DNA of 57,326 nucleotides from an uncultured Akkermansia sp. (GTDB lineage Bacteria; Verrucomicrobiota; Verrucomicrobiia; Verrucomicrobiales; Akkermansiaceae). Positions within the stretch are counted from its first letter, which is position 1. Each line of letters opens with the position of its first letter. Position numbers and translations under genes: made by a program. Below are positions 7,039 to 15,309 of the stretch, piece after piece. Under the pieces are notes generated by a model that saw nothing but the letters and a program-made list of their open reading frames with translations, searched no databases and was not told the origin of the DNA. The stretch covers positions 1 through 57,326 of the forward strand of contig CANQBZ010000010.1 in the NCBI GenBank assembly GCA_947589295.1, read 5' to 3'.

Positions 7039-8241
7039 ATGGGGAGAAAGATGACAAAATGCGCGCTGTCGCTCGTCGCAGGTTTGTTATTAGTGAACGC
7101 AGCAGCCGTTGGGATGCAGGCGGCGGAGCGCATCTCGCCCACGCCGCAGGCGGATACGGAGGCGCAGAGGAACTACCTGAGCAAGTGGAGCTGGCTGGAG
7201 CTCCTGGAGGGAGAAGTGAATGACGATGCCGATTACTACTTTTTTGTGCGCAGCGGTCGGGTGTTCCCGGGGGATGAGTTTCAGCTCCCCACCCTGCTCC
7301 GCGAGATGAACAAGGTGTACGAAAGCATGCAAAAGGAGCACGTGGAGCTGCTTTTTGTGGGACAGGGTCGCAGGAATACGCTTGAAAAATGCCTGAGGAA
7401 TGCCAAGGTGAAGTTCCCCGTGACCCACGATGATGCCGGGGGAGCGGGCGCCATACCTGGCTATCGGTCGCGCCCGTACCGGGGCATCACGGTGGTGGAT
7501 GCCAATGGGAATCTCGTGGTGGAGCTGTACACGACGGATCTGCTGAGGCGCTGGCGCGAGGCGCTCCAAAAATGGAGGGAACTGAAAGCCGCCAAAGACG
7601 ACCCCGAGAAGCAGAAAGCCATCCTCAAAGAATACCTGCCCGACCAAGTGGAGCCGAACCAGGTCGCTTTCGGCGATGCGGCTGCAGAAGAGGAAAAAGA
7701 TGAAGTGCCCGCAGATGAACAGGCGAAGCTGGATGCGGAAGGCAGCGGCCTCGCCAACTTCCTGCGCGGGCAGGATGAGCAGCAAGCTTCGCTCATCAAG
7801 ACCAACGCCCGCTACTTCATCGTGGTCTACTGCCAGCTCGTCCTTCGGGGCACATTCGGTTTATTGCCTGAGTTCGCGTATTCCACGCAAAAAAAACCGG
7901 ATGAGATTCTTCGTCAGCAGCAAGGATATCTGCGCAAAATTGCCAAGCAGCGCCTGCGCAAAGATGTGCAGCTCATCTTTGTCACCCACGATAGACTGGA
8001 CCGGGACGAGCTGCGCAAGCTCATCGGCGACAAGTTCCCCATCTACAACCGGGAGGAGCATCGCAAGGTTTTTTCGCTGGGCGTTGTCCGCGCTGTGCTC
8101 TCGCATGATGCGAATGACCTGCCGACGGTAGCCCTCGTGCGCGCCCGCGATCAGCATGTGCTGGCGGAAGGGTGCAAGCCCGTCGTGGATGACAGCGAGC
8201 TCGTTCTCCAGGCCGAGGAGACCAAGCAGAAAGAAAAATAG
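7039..8241 (+). CDS. exported protein with two thioredoxin-like regions, no CXXC
   Basis: This 400-aa protein has an N-terminal signal peptide (MGRKMTK, then a hydrophobic stretch to AAAVGMQAAE). Residues ~50-170 and ~250-370 look like two related alpha/beta modules, each with a strand followed by a helix and RRNTLEKC- or RDELRKL-like segments, suggestive of a thioredoxin fold. No CXXC redox motif is visible. A charged linker (EEEKDEVPADEQ) joins them. Start 7039 fits the leaderless spacing; ATG 7051 behind GGGGAG is the alternative. Function unknown. Confidence 0.65.
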   Translation: MGRKMTKCALSLVAGLLLVNAAAVGMQAAERISPTPQADTEAQRNYLSKWSWLELLEGEVNDDADYYFFVRSGRVFPGDEFQLPTLLREMNKVYESMQKEHVELLFVGQGRRNTLEKCLRNAKVKFPVTHDDAGGAGAIPGYRSRPYRGITVVDANGNLVVELYTTDLLRRWREALQKWRELKAAKDDPEKQKAILKEYLPDQVEPNQVAFGDAAAEEEKDEVPADEQAKLDAEGSGLANFLRGQDEQQASLIKTNARYFIVVYCQLVLRGTFGLLPEFAYSTQKKPDEILRQQQGYLRKIAKQRLRKDVQLIFVTHDRLDRDELRKLIGDKFPIYNREEHRKVFSLGVVRAVLSHDANDLPTVALVRARDQHVLAEGCKPVVDDSELVLQAEETKQKEK

Positions 8242-8301
8242 CCGCGGCACGGGCCGTCCCGCCCCGCATTCCCCCGCCGAGACGACGGAGCAAAAAATGG
8301 A

Positions 8302-8330
8302 TGGACTAAACACCGGGCGGGTGCTAGAAT
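8302..8330 (+). promoter_or_regulatory. promoter of the phosphohexomutase gene
   Basis: TGGACT, 17 bp, TAGAAT, with an extended -10 (TGC before TAGAAT). ATG 8340 lies 10 nt past the -10. Confidence 0.6.
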
Positions 8331-8339
8331 GAACGCGCT

Positions 8340-10301
8340 ATGATAAGTGAGCGAGACATGCAAGCATTGGAGCAGGCTGTAGCCTCGGGAAAACTGCAGA
8401 AAGCAAGTATTGAGAACGTACGACTGCTGCTTGGCGGCACGAGCGACCCGGTCGCACCGGCTGCGGTGAGCGAACTGACTGCTCAGGAGAATTGGGCGGA
8501 GCTCAATAACCGTTTCTACAAAACGCTCGCCTTTGGCACGGGCGGTCTGCGCGGCCGGACCATTGGCGCCACCGTCACTTCTGCCGAGCAAGGACGCGGC
8601 GGCGTGAACGGAAGGCCGGAACACCCTTGCGTGGGCACGGCGTGCATGAACTTCTACAACGTGGGGCGTGCCATGCGCGGGCTGATCGCCTATGTGCGCA
8701 GGTTTGTCGGCGACCGCAAGCCGCTCATTGTGGTGGGGCACGACACGCGTCATTTTTCACGCGACTTTGCCGAGCTTTGCGCGAAGATTGCGACAGACCT
8801 GGGCTGCGACTGCGCGCTGTTCGACGGCCCCTGCTCCACGCCGGAGGTTTCCTTCGCCATCCGCGAGTTGAATGCCGATACAGGCGTGGTCATCACCGCC
8901 TCCCACAACCCGGCGCATGACAATGGATTCAAAGCTTATTTCAACGATGGCGCGCAGTTGGTGCCGCCCCATGATACCGGCGTGATTGCGGAGGTGAACG
9001 CGCTGACGAGCGATTCCTATACCCCGCTCCCCGAAAGCCAACGCGGGCATTTGCGCACGCTGGGAGCCGAGATGGATGGCCGCTTCATGGAACGGCTCAA
9101 GGGAGTCATCCTGCGCCCGGATGTGTTCGCTCAGGCGGGCGCAGCCAAGGTGGTGTACACGAATCTGCACGGCACGGGCAAGCGCTGCATTGTGCCCCTG
9201 CTGCGCGAGCTGGGCTGCCAAGTGAGCACCGTGGCTGCCCAGGATGTGCAAGATGGGCGTTTCCCCACCGTGCAGAGCCCCAATCCCGAAAACGCGCCAG
9301 CATTGGATATGGCCATTGCCCAGGCGGATGCCGAGGGGGCTGATCTGGTCATTGCCACGGATCCGGACAGCGACCGCATGGGGATTGCCGTGCGCGACAA
9401 AAACACGGGCAAAATGCAGCTGCTGACCGGCAATCAAACGGGCTGTCTGTTAGCCTGGTACCGCTGCATGAGCATGCGCGAGCTCGGGATCGTGACCCCG
9501 GAGAATGAGCGGCACGCCGTGATGGTCAAAACTTATGTGACCAGCCCGCTGCAAGATGCCATTGCCGCCGCCCACGGCATCCAAACCGTGAATGTGCTCA
9601 CCGGCTTCAAGTACATTGCCGCCAAACTCGGCAAATATGAGCACGCCATCCCGGAAAAACTGCGCACCGACTACCGACGCATGAATGAAGCCGCAACTCG
9701 TTCCCTGCGCCTGCAGCACAGCAAGTATTTCGTCTTCGGCGGCGAGGAAAGCTACGGCTACCTGGCGCAGGACTTTGTGCGCGATAAAGATGCCAATGCC
9801 GCCGCGATCTGCCTGGCGGAGCTGAATGCCTACCTCGCCTCCCGCGGTACGGGTCTGTTGGAGTGTCTCAACTCGCTTTACTCCCAGTTCGGGTTCTACC
9901 TGGAGATGGGCAAAAGCCTCGTCATGGAGGGCGCAGATGGCGCCGCTCAAATCGCCGCGCTCACGCGCAGTTTCATCTCGGCGCCGCCTGAGCAAATGGA
10001 CGGTTCGCCCGTGGTCGCCGTGCGCGACTTCTCGAACGGCTCCGTGAAGGATGCCGAGGGCGACCCCGTGCCGGCGGAAAATCTGCTCTTCATCGACTTG
10101 GCGGATGGTCGCAGTTTCGCCGTGCGTCCCAGCGGCACCGAGCCGAAAATCAAGTTCTACCTCTTTGCCCACGGTCAGCCCGGCGCCCCCCTTGCCGATG
10201 CAAAAGCAGCAGTTGCCGCCGGTGTGAATTCGCTCTGGCAAGCGCTGCTGCAAGATTGTGAGGAGAGAAAAGCAAAATCATCGCAAAAATGTGTCGGCTG
10301 A
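8340..10301 (+). CDS. phosphoglucomutase/phosphomannomutase family protein
   Basis: This 653-aa alpha-D-phosphohexomutase interconverts hexose 1- and 6-phosphates in the cytoplasm. All four family signatures are present: the phosphoserine loop ITASHNPAHDNG, the metal loop DPDSDRMGIA, the sugar-binding GGEESYGYL and the phosphate-binding RPSGTEPKIK. The length fits the longer PGM2/PgcA-like branch. The metal loop reads DPDSDR rather than the common DGDxDR. The first codons follow a promoter almost directly. The downstream DUF486 gene overlaps by 13 bp. Confidence 0.92.
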   Translation: MISERDMQALEQAVASGKLQKASIENVRLLLGGTSDPVAPAAVSELTAQENWAELNNRFYKTLAFGTGGLRGRTIGATVTSAEQGRGGVNGRPEHPCVGTACMNFYNVGRAMRGLIAYVRRFVGDRKPLIVVGHDTRHFSRDFAELCAKIATDLGCDCALFDGPCSTPEVSFAIRELNADTGVVITASHNPAHDNGFKAYFNDGAQLVPPHDTGVIAEVNALTSDSYTPLPESQRGHLRTLGAEMDGRFMERLKGVILRPDVFAQAGAAKVVYTNLHGTGKRCIVPLLRELGCQVSTVAAQDVQDGRFPTVQSPNPENAPALDMAIAQADAEGADLVIATDPDSDRMGIAVRDKNTGKMQLLTGNQTGCLLAWYRCMSMRELGIVTPENERHAVMVKTYVTSPLQDAIAAAHGIQTVNVLTGFKYIAAKLGKYEHAIPEKLRTDYRRMNEAATRSLRLQHSKYFVFGGEESYGYLAQDFVRDKDANAAAICLAELNAYLASRGTGLLECLNSLYSQFGFYLEMGKSLVMEGADGAAQIAALTRSFISAPPEQMDGSPVVAVRDFSNGSVKDAEGDPVPAENLLFIDLADGRSFAVRPSGTEPKIKFYLFAHGQPGAPLADAKAAVAAGVNSLWQALLQDCEERKAKSSQKCVG

Positions 10302-10660
10302 TAGCCACTGCCGGGCTGCTCATCCTGAGCAATACGGTCATGACCTTTGCGTGGTACGGCTTCCTGCGCAAGCCCGGGGAGAGCGTATCGCAGGGCATGT
10401 GGAAACTGATCCTGATGAGCTGGGGTCTGGCTTTTTTTGAATACTGCCTGATGATACCTGCCAATCATTTGGGACGCTCGGCAGGCCTGACGCTGGCTCA
10501 GCTCAAAATCATGCAAGAGGTGATCACGCTGAGTGTTTTTGTCCCCTTCATGATCCTCTACATGGGCGAGCAGTGGAAGTGGGACTACCTGTGGGCGTTT
10601 CTCTGCTTGCTGGCCGCCGTGTTTTTTGTCAACCGTGAGGAGCTGATGGCCGCCTCCTGA
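10289..10660 (+). CDS. DUF486 / DMT-superfamily small membrane protein
   Basis: This 123-aa protein has four predicted membrane segments and DUF486 hallmarks: NTVMTFAWYGFLRKP, WGLAFFEYCLMIPANHLG, LKIMQEVITL and WKWDYLWAF. The family belongs to the drug/metabolite transporter superfamily; no substrate is known. It overlaps the phosphohexomutase gene by 13 bp and precedes xerD by 13 bp, so it is in a three-gene unit. Confidence 0.85.
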   Translation: MCRLIATAGLLILSNTVMTFAWYGFLRKPGESVSQGMWKLILMSWGLAFFEYCLMIPANHLGRSAGLTLAQLKIMQEVITLSVFVPFMILYMGEQWKWDYLWAFLCLLAAVFFVNREELMAAS

Positions 10661-10673
10661 GCCACCTGTTCGC

Positions 10674-11597
10674 ATGAGCCTGAGTCTGCAGGAATTAGGC
10701 GGCGCCATTGAGCAGTTTTTACTCTACCTGGCGGCGGAGCGCGGGCTGAGCTCGCACTACCGCAGCTCGGTGCGCCAGAGTCTCGCCCACCTGCGCCATT
10801 ATCTGCAGCAGCGCTCCATCTCCCCGGATGAGGTGCAGGACTCCACCCTCGTGGAGTACCACCACGACCTGCTGACGGAGGGGTTGGCGGCCTCCAGCGC
10901 GCGCATCATGATGGTGCATGCGCGTATCTTTTTCCGCTATTTGGCCATGCGGCGCATCCTGCCTGCCAACCCGGCCGCGCTCGTGCAGGGCGGGCGTATG
11001 AGCATGCAGGTCCCGCAGACTCTCTCGGAGGAGGATGTGCGCCGCCTGCTGGAAAGCATCGACCCGCAGGACCTGCCCTTCGGCGCGCGCGATCGCGCCA
11101 TCCTGGAGATGCTCTACGGCAGCGGGCTGCGCGTGAGCGAGCTTGTCGCGCTGCGGCCGGAGCAAGTGGATTGGGACGAGGGGTTTGTGCGCATCACAGG
11201 CAAAGGGGATAAAACGCGCTATGTGCCGCTTGGCGGGGCGGCGGCGCAGGCCGTGCGTTTTTACCGCGAGCACGCGCGCGCCATGCTGCTGGCAGAGGGC
11301 AAGCCGGACCCGCGCGTGGTCTTTCTCTCCCGCCGCGGGGGCAAGCTCACCCGCGAGCGCATCCGCCAAATCATCAAGGCGCGAGCGGCCGCCGCCGGGT
11401 TGGATGAAAACGTGTTCCCGCACATTCTGCGCCACTCCTTTGCCACACACCTGCTGGAGAATGGAGCCGATCTACGCGTCATCCAGGATATGCTCGGGCA
11501 CGCAGACTTATCCACCACGCAGATCTACACCCACGTGGAGCAAAAAAGACTCGTGGCTCTCCATAAAAACTTTCACCCTCGCGGCAGGATGCGCTAA
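10674..11597 (+). CDS. xerD: tyrosine recombinase XerD-like
   Basis: This 307-aa recombinase has an N-terminal SAM-like DNA-binding domain (residues ~10-95) and a catalytic domain. The catalytic set is visible: Arg in SGLRVSELVALR, Lys in GKGDKTRYVPL, HILRHSFATHLL with His and Arg, LGHADLSTTQ and the nucleophile Tyr in IYTH. Length and layout fit XerC/XerD enzymes that resolve chromosome dimers at dif. No dif site is recognised here. It lies in an operon with the two upstream genes and ends 4 bp inside the convergent comF-like gene. Confidence 0.9.
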   Translation: MSLSLQELGGAIEQFLLYLAAERGLSSHYRSSVRQSLAHLRHYLQQRSISPDEVQDSTLVEYHHDLLTEGLAASSARIMMVHARIFFRYLAMRRILPANPAALVQGGRMSMQVPQTLSEEDVRRLLESIDPQDLPFGARDRAILEMLYGSGLRVSELVALRPEQVDWDEGFVRITGKGDKTRYVPLGGAAAQAVRFYREHARAMLLAEGKPDPRVVFLSRRGGKLTRERIRQIIKARAAAAGLDENVFPHILRHSFATHLLENGADLRVIQDMLGHADLSTTQIYTHVEQKRLVALHKNFHPRGRMR

Positions 11598-12328
11598 ACG
11601 ATGTCCCTCTGACCATGCGCTGCACGCAACAGGGTGAGCATCCCCACGCGCCGCACCCCGGGCAACTTGCGCAACTGCCTGGCGCAAGCGTGCGCCGTGC
11701 TGCCGGTCGTGTACACATCATCCACCAGCACCACATCCTCGCCCGGCAGCTTGCGGCGACCGCTCGCATAGGACGGCCGAGCCGTGTAGGCCCGCATGGC
11801 ATTGCGCCGACGCTCCCCGGCCGAGAGGCGGGTCTGGCTATCGGCCTCGGTGGGGATGCGTTTGAGGGCATGGCACACCGGCAGCCCACGCAGCCGCGCC
11901 AGCGCCCGCGCGATCTCGCCCGCCTGATTGTAGCCGCGCGCAAAGAGGTGCGCCTGCGTGCACGGCACGGGCACGAGGCAATACCGCCCCGGCTGCATGA
12001 GCTGCGGGGTGTCCTCCCACAGGCGGTTGAGCAGCTCGCCCATGACGCCCGCCAGGTAGTTGGCATGGTGATATTTGATGGCGTGCACGAGGTGGCGAGT
12101 CGCCTCATTCGTCAGGTACGCACTGCGGGCAAAATCATAGTAGCGCGGGGCGGCGGCGCATTGCGCACAGTGCGTGGGGTCATGTTGATCACCGGCCACG
12201 GGCGAGCCGCAGTAGAGGCAAATAGGAAGCGGCAGCGCGGGCAGTTTGGCAATGCAATCCTCGCAGAGCTCCTGCTCGCACGGCTCGTGGCATAGTTCGC
12301 ACAGCCCCGGGTAGATCCAGTGCAACAT
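11594..12328 (-). CDS. ComF-family phosphoribosyltransferase-like protein
   Basis: This 244-aa protein has an N-terminal double zinc-ribbon (CELCHEPC, CEDC, CLYCG, CAQC) and a C-terminal PRTase domain with the signature VVLVDDVYTTGSTAHAC. ComF proteins act in DNA uptake/natural transformation in some bacteria. The middle contains RGYNQAGEIARALAR, typical of the family. The start ATG overlaps the stop codon of parA by one base, so the two genes are translationally coupled. Its 3' end overlaps xerD by 4 bp. Confidence 0.9.
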   Translation of the reverse strand: MLHWIYPGLCELCHEPCEQELCEDCIAKLPALPLPICLYCGSPVAGDQHDPTHCAQCAAAPRYYDFARSAYLTNEATRHLVHAIKYHHANYLAGVMGELLNRLWEDTPQLMQPGRYCLVPVPCTQAHLFARGYNQAGEIARALARLRGLPVCHALKRIPTEADSQTRLSAGERRRNAMRAYTARPSYASGRRKLPGEDVVLVDDVYTTGSTAHACARQLRKLPGVRRVGMLTLLRAAHGQRDIV

Positions 12329-13092
12329 CAGCGGTGACGACGCAGGAATTCTTTGGCGGCATTCTTGTAGGCCCAGGCGGCCGCGCCCTCCGGGTCGTGC
12401 TCCAGCACGGTGCGCCCGAAACTGGGAGCCTCCGCCACCCGCACCGAGCGCGGTATCACGGTTTCGTAGATCTTGTCCGGCAAGTTTTCCCGCACCTGGT
12501 CAATCACCTGGTTGGCCAAATTCGTGTTGTTGTACATGGTCATGAGGATGCCCTCGTGGATGATGCCGGGCTGAATCCCGCCCTCGCGAATCTGCTCAAT
12601 GACAAAGAGAATCTTGGAAAGCCCTTCCAGACTCAAAAACTCGCACTGCATCGGCGTCAACACCTCGTCGCTCGCGCACAGCGACGCCGTCATCAACACC
12701 CCCAGCGAGGGCGGCGTATCCAAAAACACGTAGTCGAAAGCCGAGCTCTCCCGCAGCCCCTCCAGCGCGCGCTGCATGCAGTAGCTGTGCTCGCCGTTCT
12801 GCGTGAGCTCCACCTCCACCCCCGAGAGGTCCATATGCGAAGGCACCAGCGAGAGATGGCGGCGATTGGCGGAAATAACCAGGTCCTCCAGTCGGCAGCC
12901 GCCAATGAGCGCTTGGTAGAGACTCTGCTCTCCCGCCACAGAGAAGCCGAGGGCGGAAGTGGCATTGGCCTGCGAATCCACATCGATCAGCAGCACCTCC
13001 TTACCACGCGCCGCCAAGGCCGCAGCCATATTCACTGCCGTTGAGGTCTTGCCCACTCCTCCCTTTTGATTAGCTATGGCGATTACCTTCAC
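12328..13092 (-). CDS. parA: ParA/Soj-family ATPase
   Basis: This 254-aa ParA-type ATPase has deviant Walker A KGGVGKTSTAVN, the VDSQANAT switch and Walker B-like YVFLDTPPSLG. It acts in chromosome segregation, normally with ParB. No parB lies beside it; comF follows. I place the start at GTG 13092 (MKVIAIANQKGG) instead of ATG 13101, because ATG 13101 overlaps the -10 hexamer 13105-13100 and the GTG sits 8 nt past it, matching the leaderless pattern and the usual Soj start. Confidence 0.87.
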   Translation of the reverse strand: MKVIAIANQKGGVGKTSTAVNMAAALAARGKEVLLIDVDSQANATSALGFSVAGEQSLYQALIGGCRLEDLVISANRRHLSLVPSHMDLSGVEVELTQNGEHSYCMQRALEGLRESSAFDYVFLDTPPSLGVLMTASLCASDEVLTPMQCEFLSLEGLSKILFVIEQIREGGIQPGIIHEGILMTMYNNTNLANQVIDQVRENLPDKIYETVIPRSVRVAEAPSFGRTVLEHDPEGAAAWAYKNAAKEFLRRHR

Positions 13093-13099
13093 GCCCTTC

Positions 13100-13127
13100 A
13101 TTCTACAGAATCCCCCGCGTTTTTCAA
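13100..13127 (-). promoter_or_regulatory. promoter of parA-comF
   Basis: TTGAAA, 16 bp, TAGAAT on the minus strand. The -10 covers the upstream ATG, so that ATG cannot be the start. Confidence 0.6.
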
Positions 13128-13139
13128 GCCGATATTTTG

Positions 13140-13169
13140 TTGGTCAATCCGTCGATTCTGTGGTAGGAT
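13140..13169 (+). promoter_or_regulatory. promoter of the SMUG gene
   Basis: TTGGTC, 18 bp, TAGGAT with TGG before it (extended -10). ATG 13176 is exactly 7 nt past the -10. Confidence 0.65.
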
Positions 13170-13175
13170 TCCGCC

Positions 13176-13931
13176 ATGACCTGCGTTGATGAAGTTCTGG
13201 CCGCCGCCCGCGAGCTCGCAGCAGAGATGGACACCCTGCACTTTTCGCCACCTGTCGCTTTCACTTACAACCCGCTCGACTACGCTTGGAATGGGCATGA
13301 AGCCTACATCCGCCGCTTCGCCACCGCGCCCAAACAAGCTCTTTTCCTGGGCATGAATCCCGGTCCTTTCGGCATGGCGCAGACCGGCGTGCCCTTCGGC
13401 GAAATACCTGCCGTTACGCTCTGGATGGGCATCACTGCCGCAATCGGGCAGCCCGAAAAAACACACCCCAAACGCCCCATCCAGGGCTTTTCATGCCCGC
13501 GTTCCGAGGTGAGCGGACGACGCCTCTGGGGGCTCTTCGAGCAACTTTACGGCACGGCCGAGCGCTTTTTTGCGCAGGCCTATGTGGCCAACTATTGCCC
13601 GCTCATCTGGATGAATGAGAGCGGCGCCAACATCCCGCCCACCCAGCTCCCACGCGAGCAAGCCGCGCGCATCGACTCCGCCTGCCAGCGTCACTTGGTG
13701 CGCCTCATTCGCGCTCTGCGGCCCACCTGCCTCATCGGCGTAGGCGCTTACGCCCTGCAGCAGTTGCAAATTGCCGCCCGTGCCATACCTGAAACCTCTT
13801 TCACGGTAGGCAGCATCCTGCACCCCAGCCCCGCCAGCCCCCTTTCCAACAAATGCTGGCCGGACAAGCCGCGCGAGCAGATTCTTGACCTGCTGAGCCA
13901 AGCGCAACTCCCCCTCCCGCCCCTCGCATAA
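13176..13931 (+). CDS. uracil-DNA glycosylase, SMUG1-like
   Basis: This 251-aa protein matches the SMUG1 branch of uracil-DNA glycosylases, which excise uracil and oxidised pyrimidines in base-excision repair. The active-site motif is LGMNPGPFGMAQTGVPFGE and the second motif is HPSPASPLSNKCW (His plus the wedge loop). It diverges from parA with overlapping control regions and has a leaderless start. Confidence 0.88.
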   Translation: MTCVDEVLAAARELAAEMDTLHFSPPVAFTYNPLDYAWNGHEAYIRRFATAPKQALFLGMNPGPFGMAQTGVPFGEIPAVTLWMGITAAIGQPEKTHPKRPIQGFSCPRSEVSGRRLWGLFEQLYGTAERFFAQAYVANYCPLIWMNESGANIPPTQLPREQAARIDSACQRHLVRLIRALRPTCLIGVGAYALQQLQIAARAIPETSFTVGSILHPSPASPLSNKCWPDKPREQILDLLSQAQLPLPPLA

Positions 13932-13993
13932 AACACGCCTGCGATATTTCGCTTGCATTCCTCTCATCCCTCATGTAGAATGCGGCCATTCAA

Positions 13994-14065
13994 GCACGGG
14001 TAGCTCAGTGGTAGAGCGGCTGTTTTACACGCAGTTGGTCAGGGGTTCAAATCCCTTCCCGTGTA
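13994..14065 (+). tRNA. tRNA-Val (UAC)
   Basis: A 72-nt cloverleaf: acceptor GCACGGG pairs with CCCGTGT, D arm GCTC...GAGC, anticodon loop TTTACAC with TAC, T arm AGGGG/CCCTT with TTCAAAT. CCA is not encoded. Its 3' terminal 10 bases plus TCG recur at 14830-14842. Confidence 0.93.
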
Positions 14066-14068
14066 TCG
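14056..14068 (+). repeat. att-like direct repeat in tRNA-Val 3' end (left)
   Basis: TTCCCGTGTATCG occurs here across the tRNA 3' end and again at 14830-14842. The 3 preceding bases match at two positions. Confidence 0.6.
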
Positions 14069-14183
14069 CCGATTACCCCACGTGCCGTTCAAGCAACGAA
14101 CTACCCTCCAACCATCCTTCCACCAACCAACCGCAAAAACCACTAACCCAACCTCTTTCTCTCCTTTCCTTCCGCACCACACC

Positions 14184-14192
14184 TGCTACAAT
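14184..14192 (+). promoter_or_regulatory. extended -10 of lipoprotein gene 14202
   Basis: TGCTACAAT with no good -35. ATG lies 10 nt past it. The same TGCTACAAT at the same distance precedes the barrel gene at 15310. Confidence 0.55.
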
Positions 14193-14201
14193 AATCCCAC
14201 T

Positions 14202-14729
14202 ATGAAAATCACAGCACTTTCTCTCACCTTCGCCATCGCCCTTGCCTCCTGCACACAAGTACAGCCAGACGTCTACGCCAAATTTGACCCCAACGACAAA
14301 ACCATCGCCTTCCCGGCCAACGGCAAATGCGCCGCCAACGAACTCAAAAAAGGCCTCCGCGTGCAGGGCTGGCGCATCCGCGTCTCCGGTGCCACCGCTG
14401 ACGTCTCAGAAAAAGGCCACATCAACTCCTCATCCAAATACACCGCCGCCATCGAAGAAGGCAACTGTAAAGACCTTTCTGCCCTAACACCACTCTCAAT
14501 CCTCTACCTCTTCCCCGTCTTCGGCTGGATCGGCTGGGCTGCCTCCGGCTTCCAACCCATCCGCCTCATCCCTGCTCAACGTAGCGAGCGCATCGCACTC
14601 ACCGTCTTTGAAAACAAAACAGGCGAGGAAATACTTACCTACCAAGAAAGCGACGTAAACACACAAGACGCCACCAAGAAAATCCTCAAAGCCATCAGCG
14701 ACAACACCGCCGCCCCCGCCAACCAATAA
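14202..14729 (+). CDS. putative lipoprotein carried on the tRNA-Val insert
   Basis: This 175-aa protein has a lipoprotein signal (MKITALSLTFAIALASC, Cys at 17). Around residues 97-115 there is a hydrophobic segment (LSILYLFPVFGWIGWAASG). No family is recognised. It is the only gene between the two 13-bp repeats of the tRNA-Val 3' end (14056-14068 and 14830-14842), so it looks like cargo of a tiny element inserted at the tRNA. Codon use is notably C-rich at third positions, like the barrel gene downstream and unlike the Thr/Lys-rich cargo at 18361. Confidence 0.7.
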   Translation: MKITALSLTFAIALASCTQVQPDVYAKFDPNDKTIAFPANGKCAANELKKGLRVQGWRIRVSGATADVSEKGHINSSSKYTAAIEEGNCKDLSALTPLSILYLFPVFGWIGWAASGFQPIRLIPAQRSERIALTVFENKTGEEILTYQESDVNTQDATKKILKAISDNTAAPANQ

Positions 14730-14829
14730 CCCACCCATCATGACACATAATCCCACCTCCCTTATTTTACAACTTTCTTACAACTAACTTCAACACACTA
14801 ATCCTTAACCCCTCCATTCCCCATTTCCT

Positions 14830-14842
14830 TTCCCGTGTATCG
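14830..14842 (+). repeat. att-like direct repeat of tRNA-Val 3' end (right)
   Basis: TTCCCGTGTATCG is identical to the sequence at 14056-14068. It bounds a 774-bp insert with one gene and no integrase. Confidence 0.6.
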
Positions 14843-14857
14843 AACATACTGTCTTTT

Positions 14858-14900
14858 TGCGTCTGTCAGAAATTGCAAGCGACTGACAGACGCATTTTTT
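14858..14900. terminator. strong terminator
   Basis: TGCGTCTGTCAG, 13-nt loop, CTGACAGACGCA, then T6. It lies just outside the right att-like repeat and could originally have terminated the tRNA transcript. Confidence 0.8.
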
Positions 14901-14983
14901 ATCTTGGCAAGGTTCGCCGGCGCGTCTGCCGACTTCGAGGAATTGCTTCGTGGCGCCATTCCACGAAATTATACGAAGAGCGG

Positions 14984-15252
14984 CACATTTTCACACGTGT
15001 CCCAATAAAATCTTCTCTGGGCTCATTCAACCCATTCCTCATGCGTTTCCAACAGACAAGAGAAGTAAGCCCGACAAAGATGTCAAACCATGGACGATTC
15101 GACAATTCCGCTACGCACTGGCTCGACAATCTCGCGCGTAGCGCGCTCGCTTTCCAAATCGTAAATCGTAAATAATCAACGCTTTGTGTTGAACAATATG
15201 CCGTTCACTGCCATTGGGTCTGCTTTTTCTTGGGACGGATGTGGCACATTTT
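14984..15252. mobile_element. MITE-like element R3 with 8-bp target duplication
   Basis: The element itself is 14992-15244 (253 bp), with terminal inverted repeats CACACGTGTCCCAATAAAA and CCACATCCGTCCCAAGAAAA. It is flanked on both sides by the perfect 8-bp direct repeat CACATTTT (14984-14991 and 15245-15252), as expected for a target site duplication. Internal sequence is about 90% identical to R2, differing mainly in the number of AAATCGT units. Confidence 0.8.
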
Positions 15253-15291
15253 CCCTCACCCCACTTTTCACTTCCCATCCTCCATCATGCG

Positions 15292-15300
15292 TGCTACAAT
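15292..15300 (+). promoter_or_regulatory. extended -10 of the beta-barrel gene
   Basis: TGCTACAAT, 10 nt before ATG 15310. It lies ~40 bp beyond the MITE, whose insertion may have replaced upstream control sequence. Confidence 0.5.
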
Positions 15301-15309
15301 AAAACAGCT

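Noticed and set aside
10674..11597. XerD as the integrase responsible for the cassette insertions.
   Set aside because: It is a housekeeping-type XerD in an operon and differs from the KLPRFS-ending recombinase remnants at 16471 and 18046.
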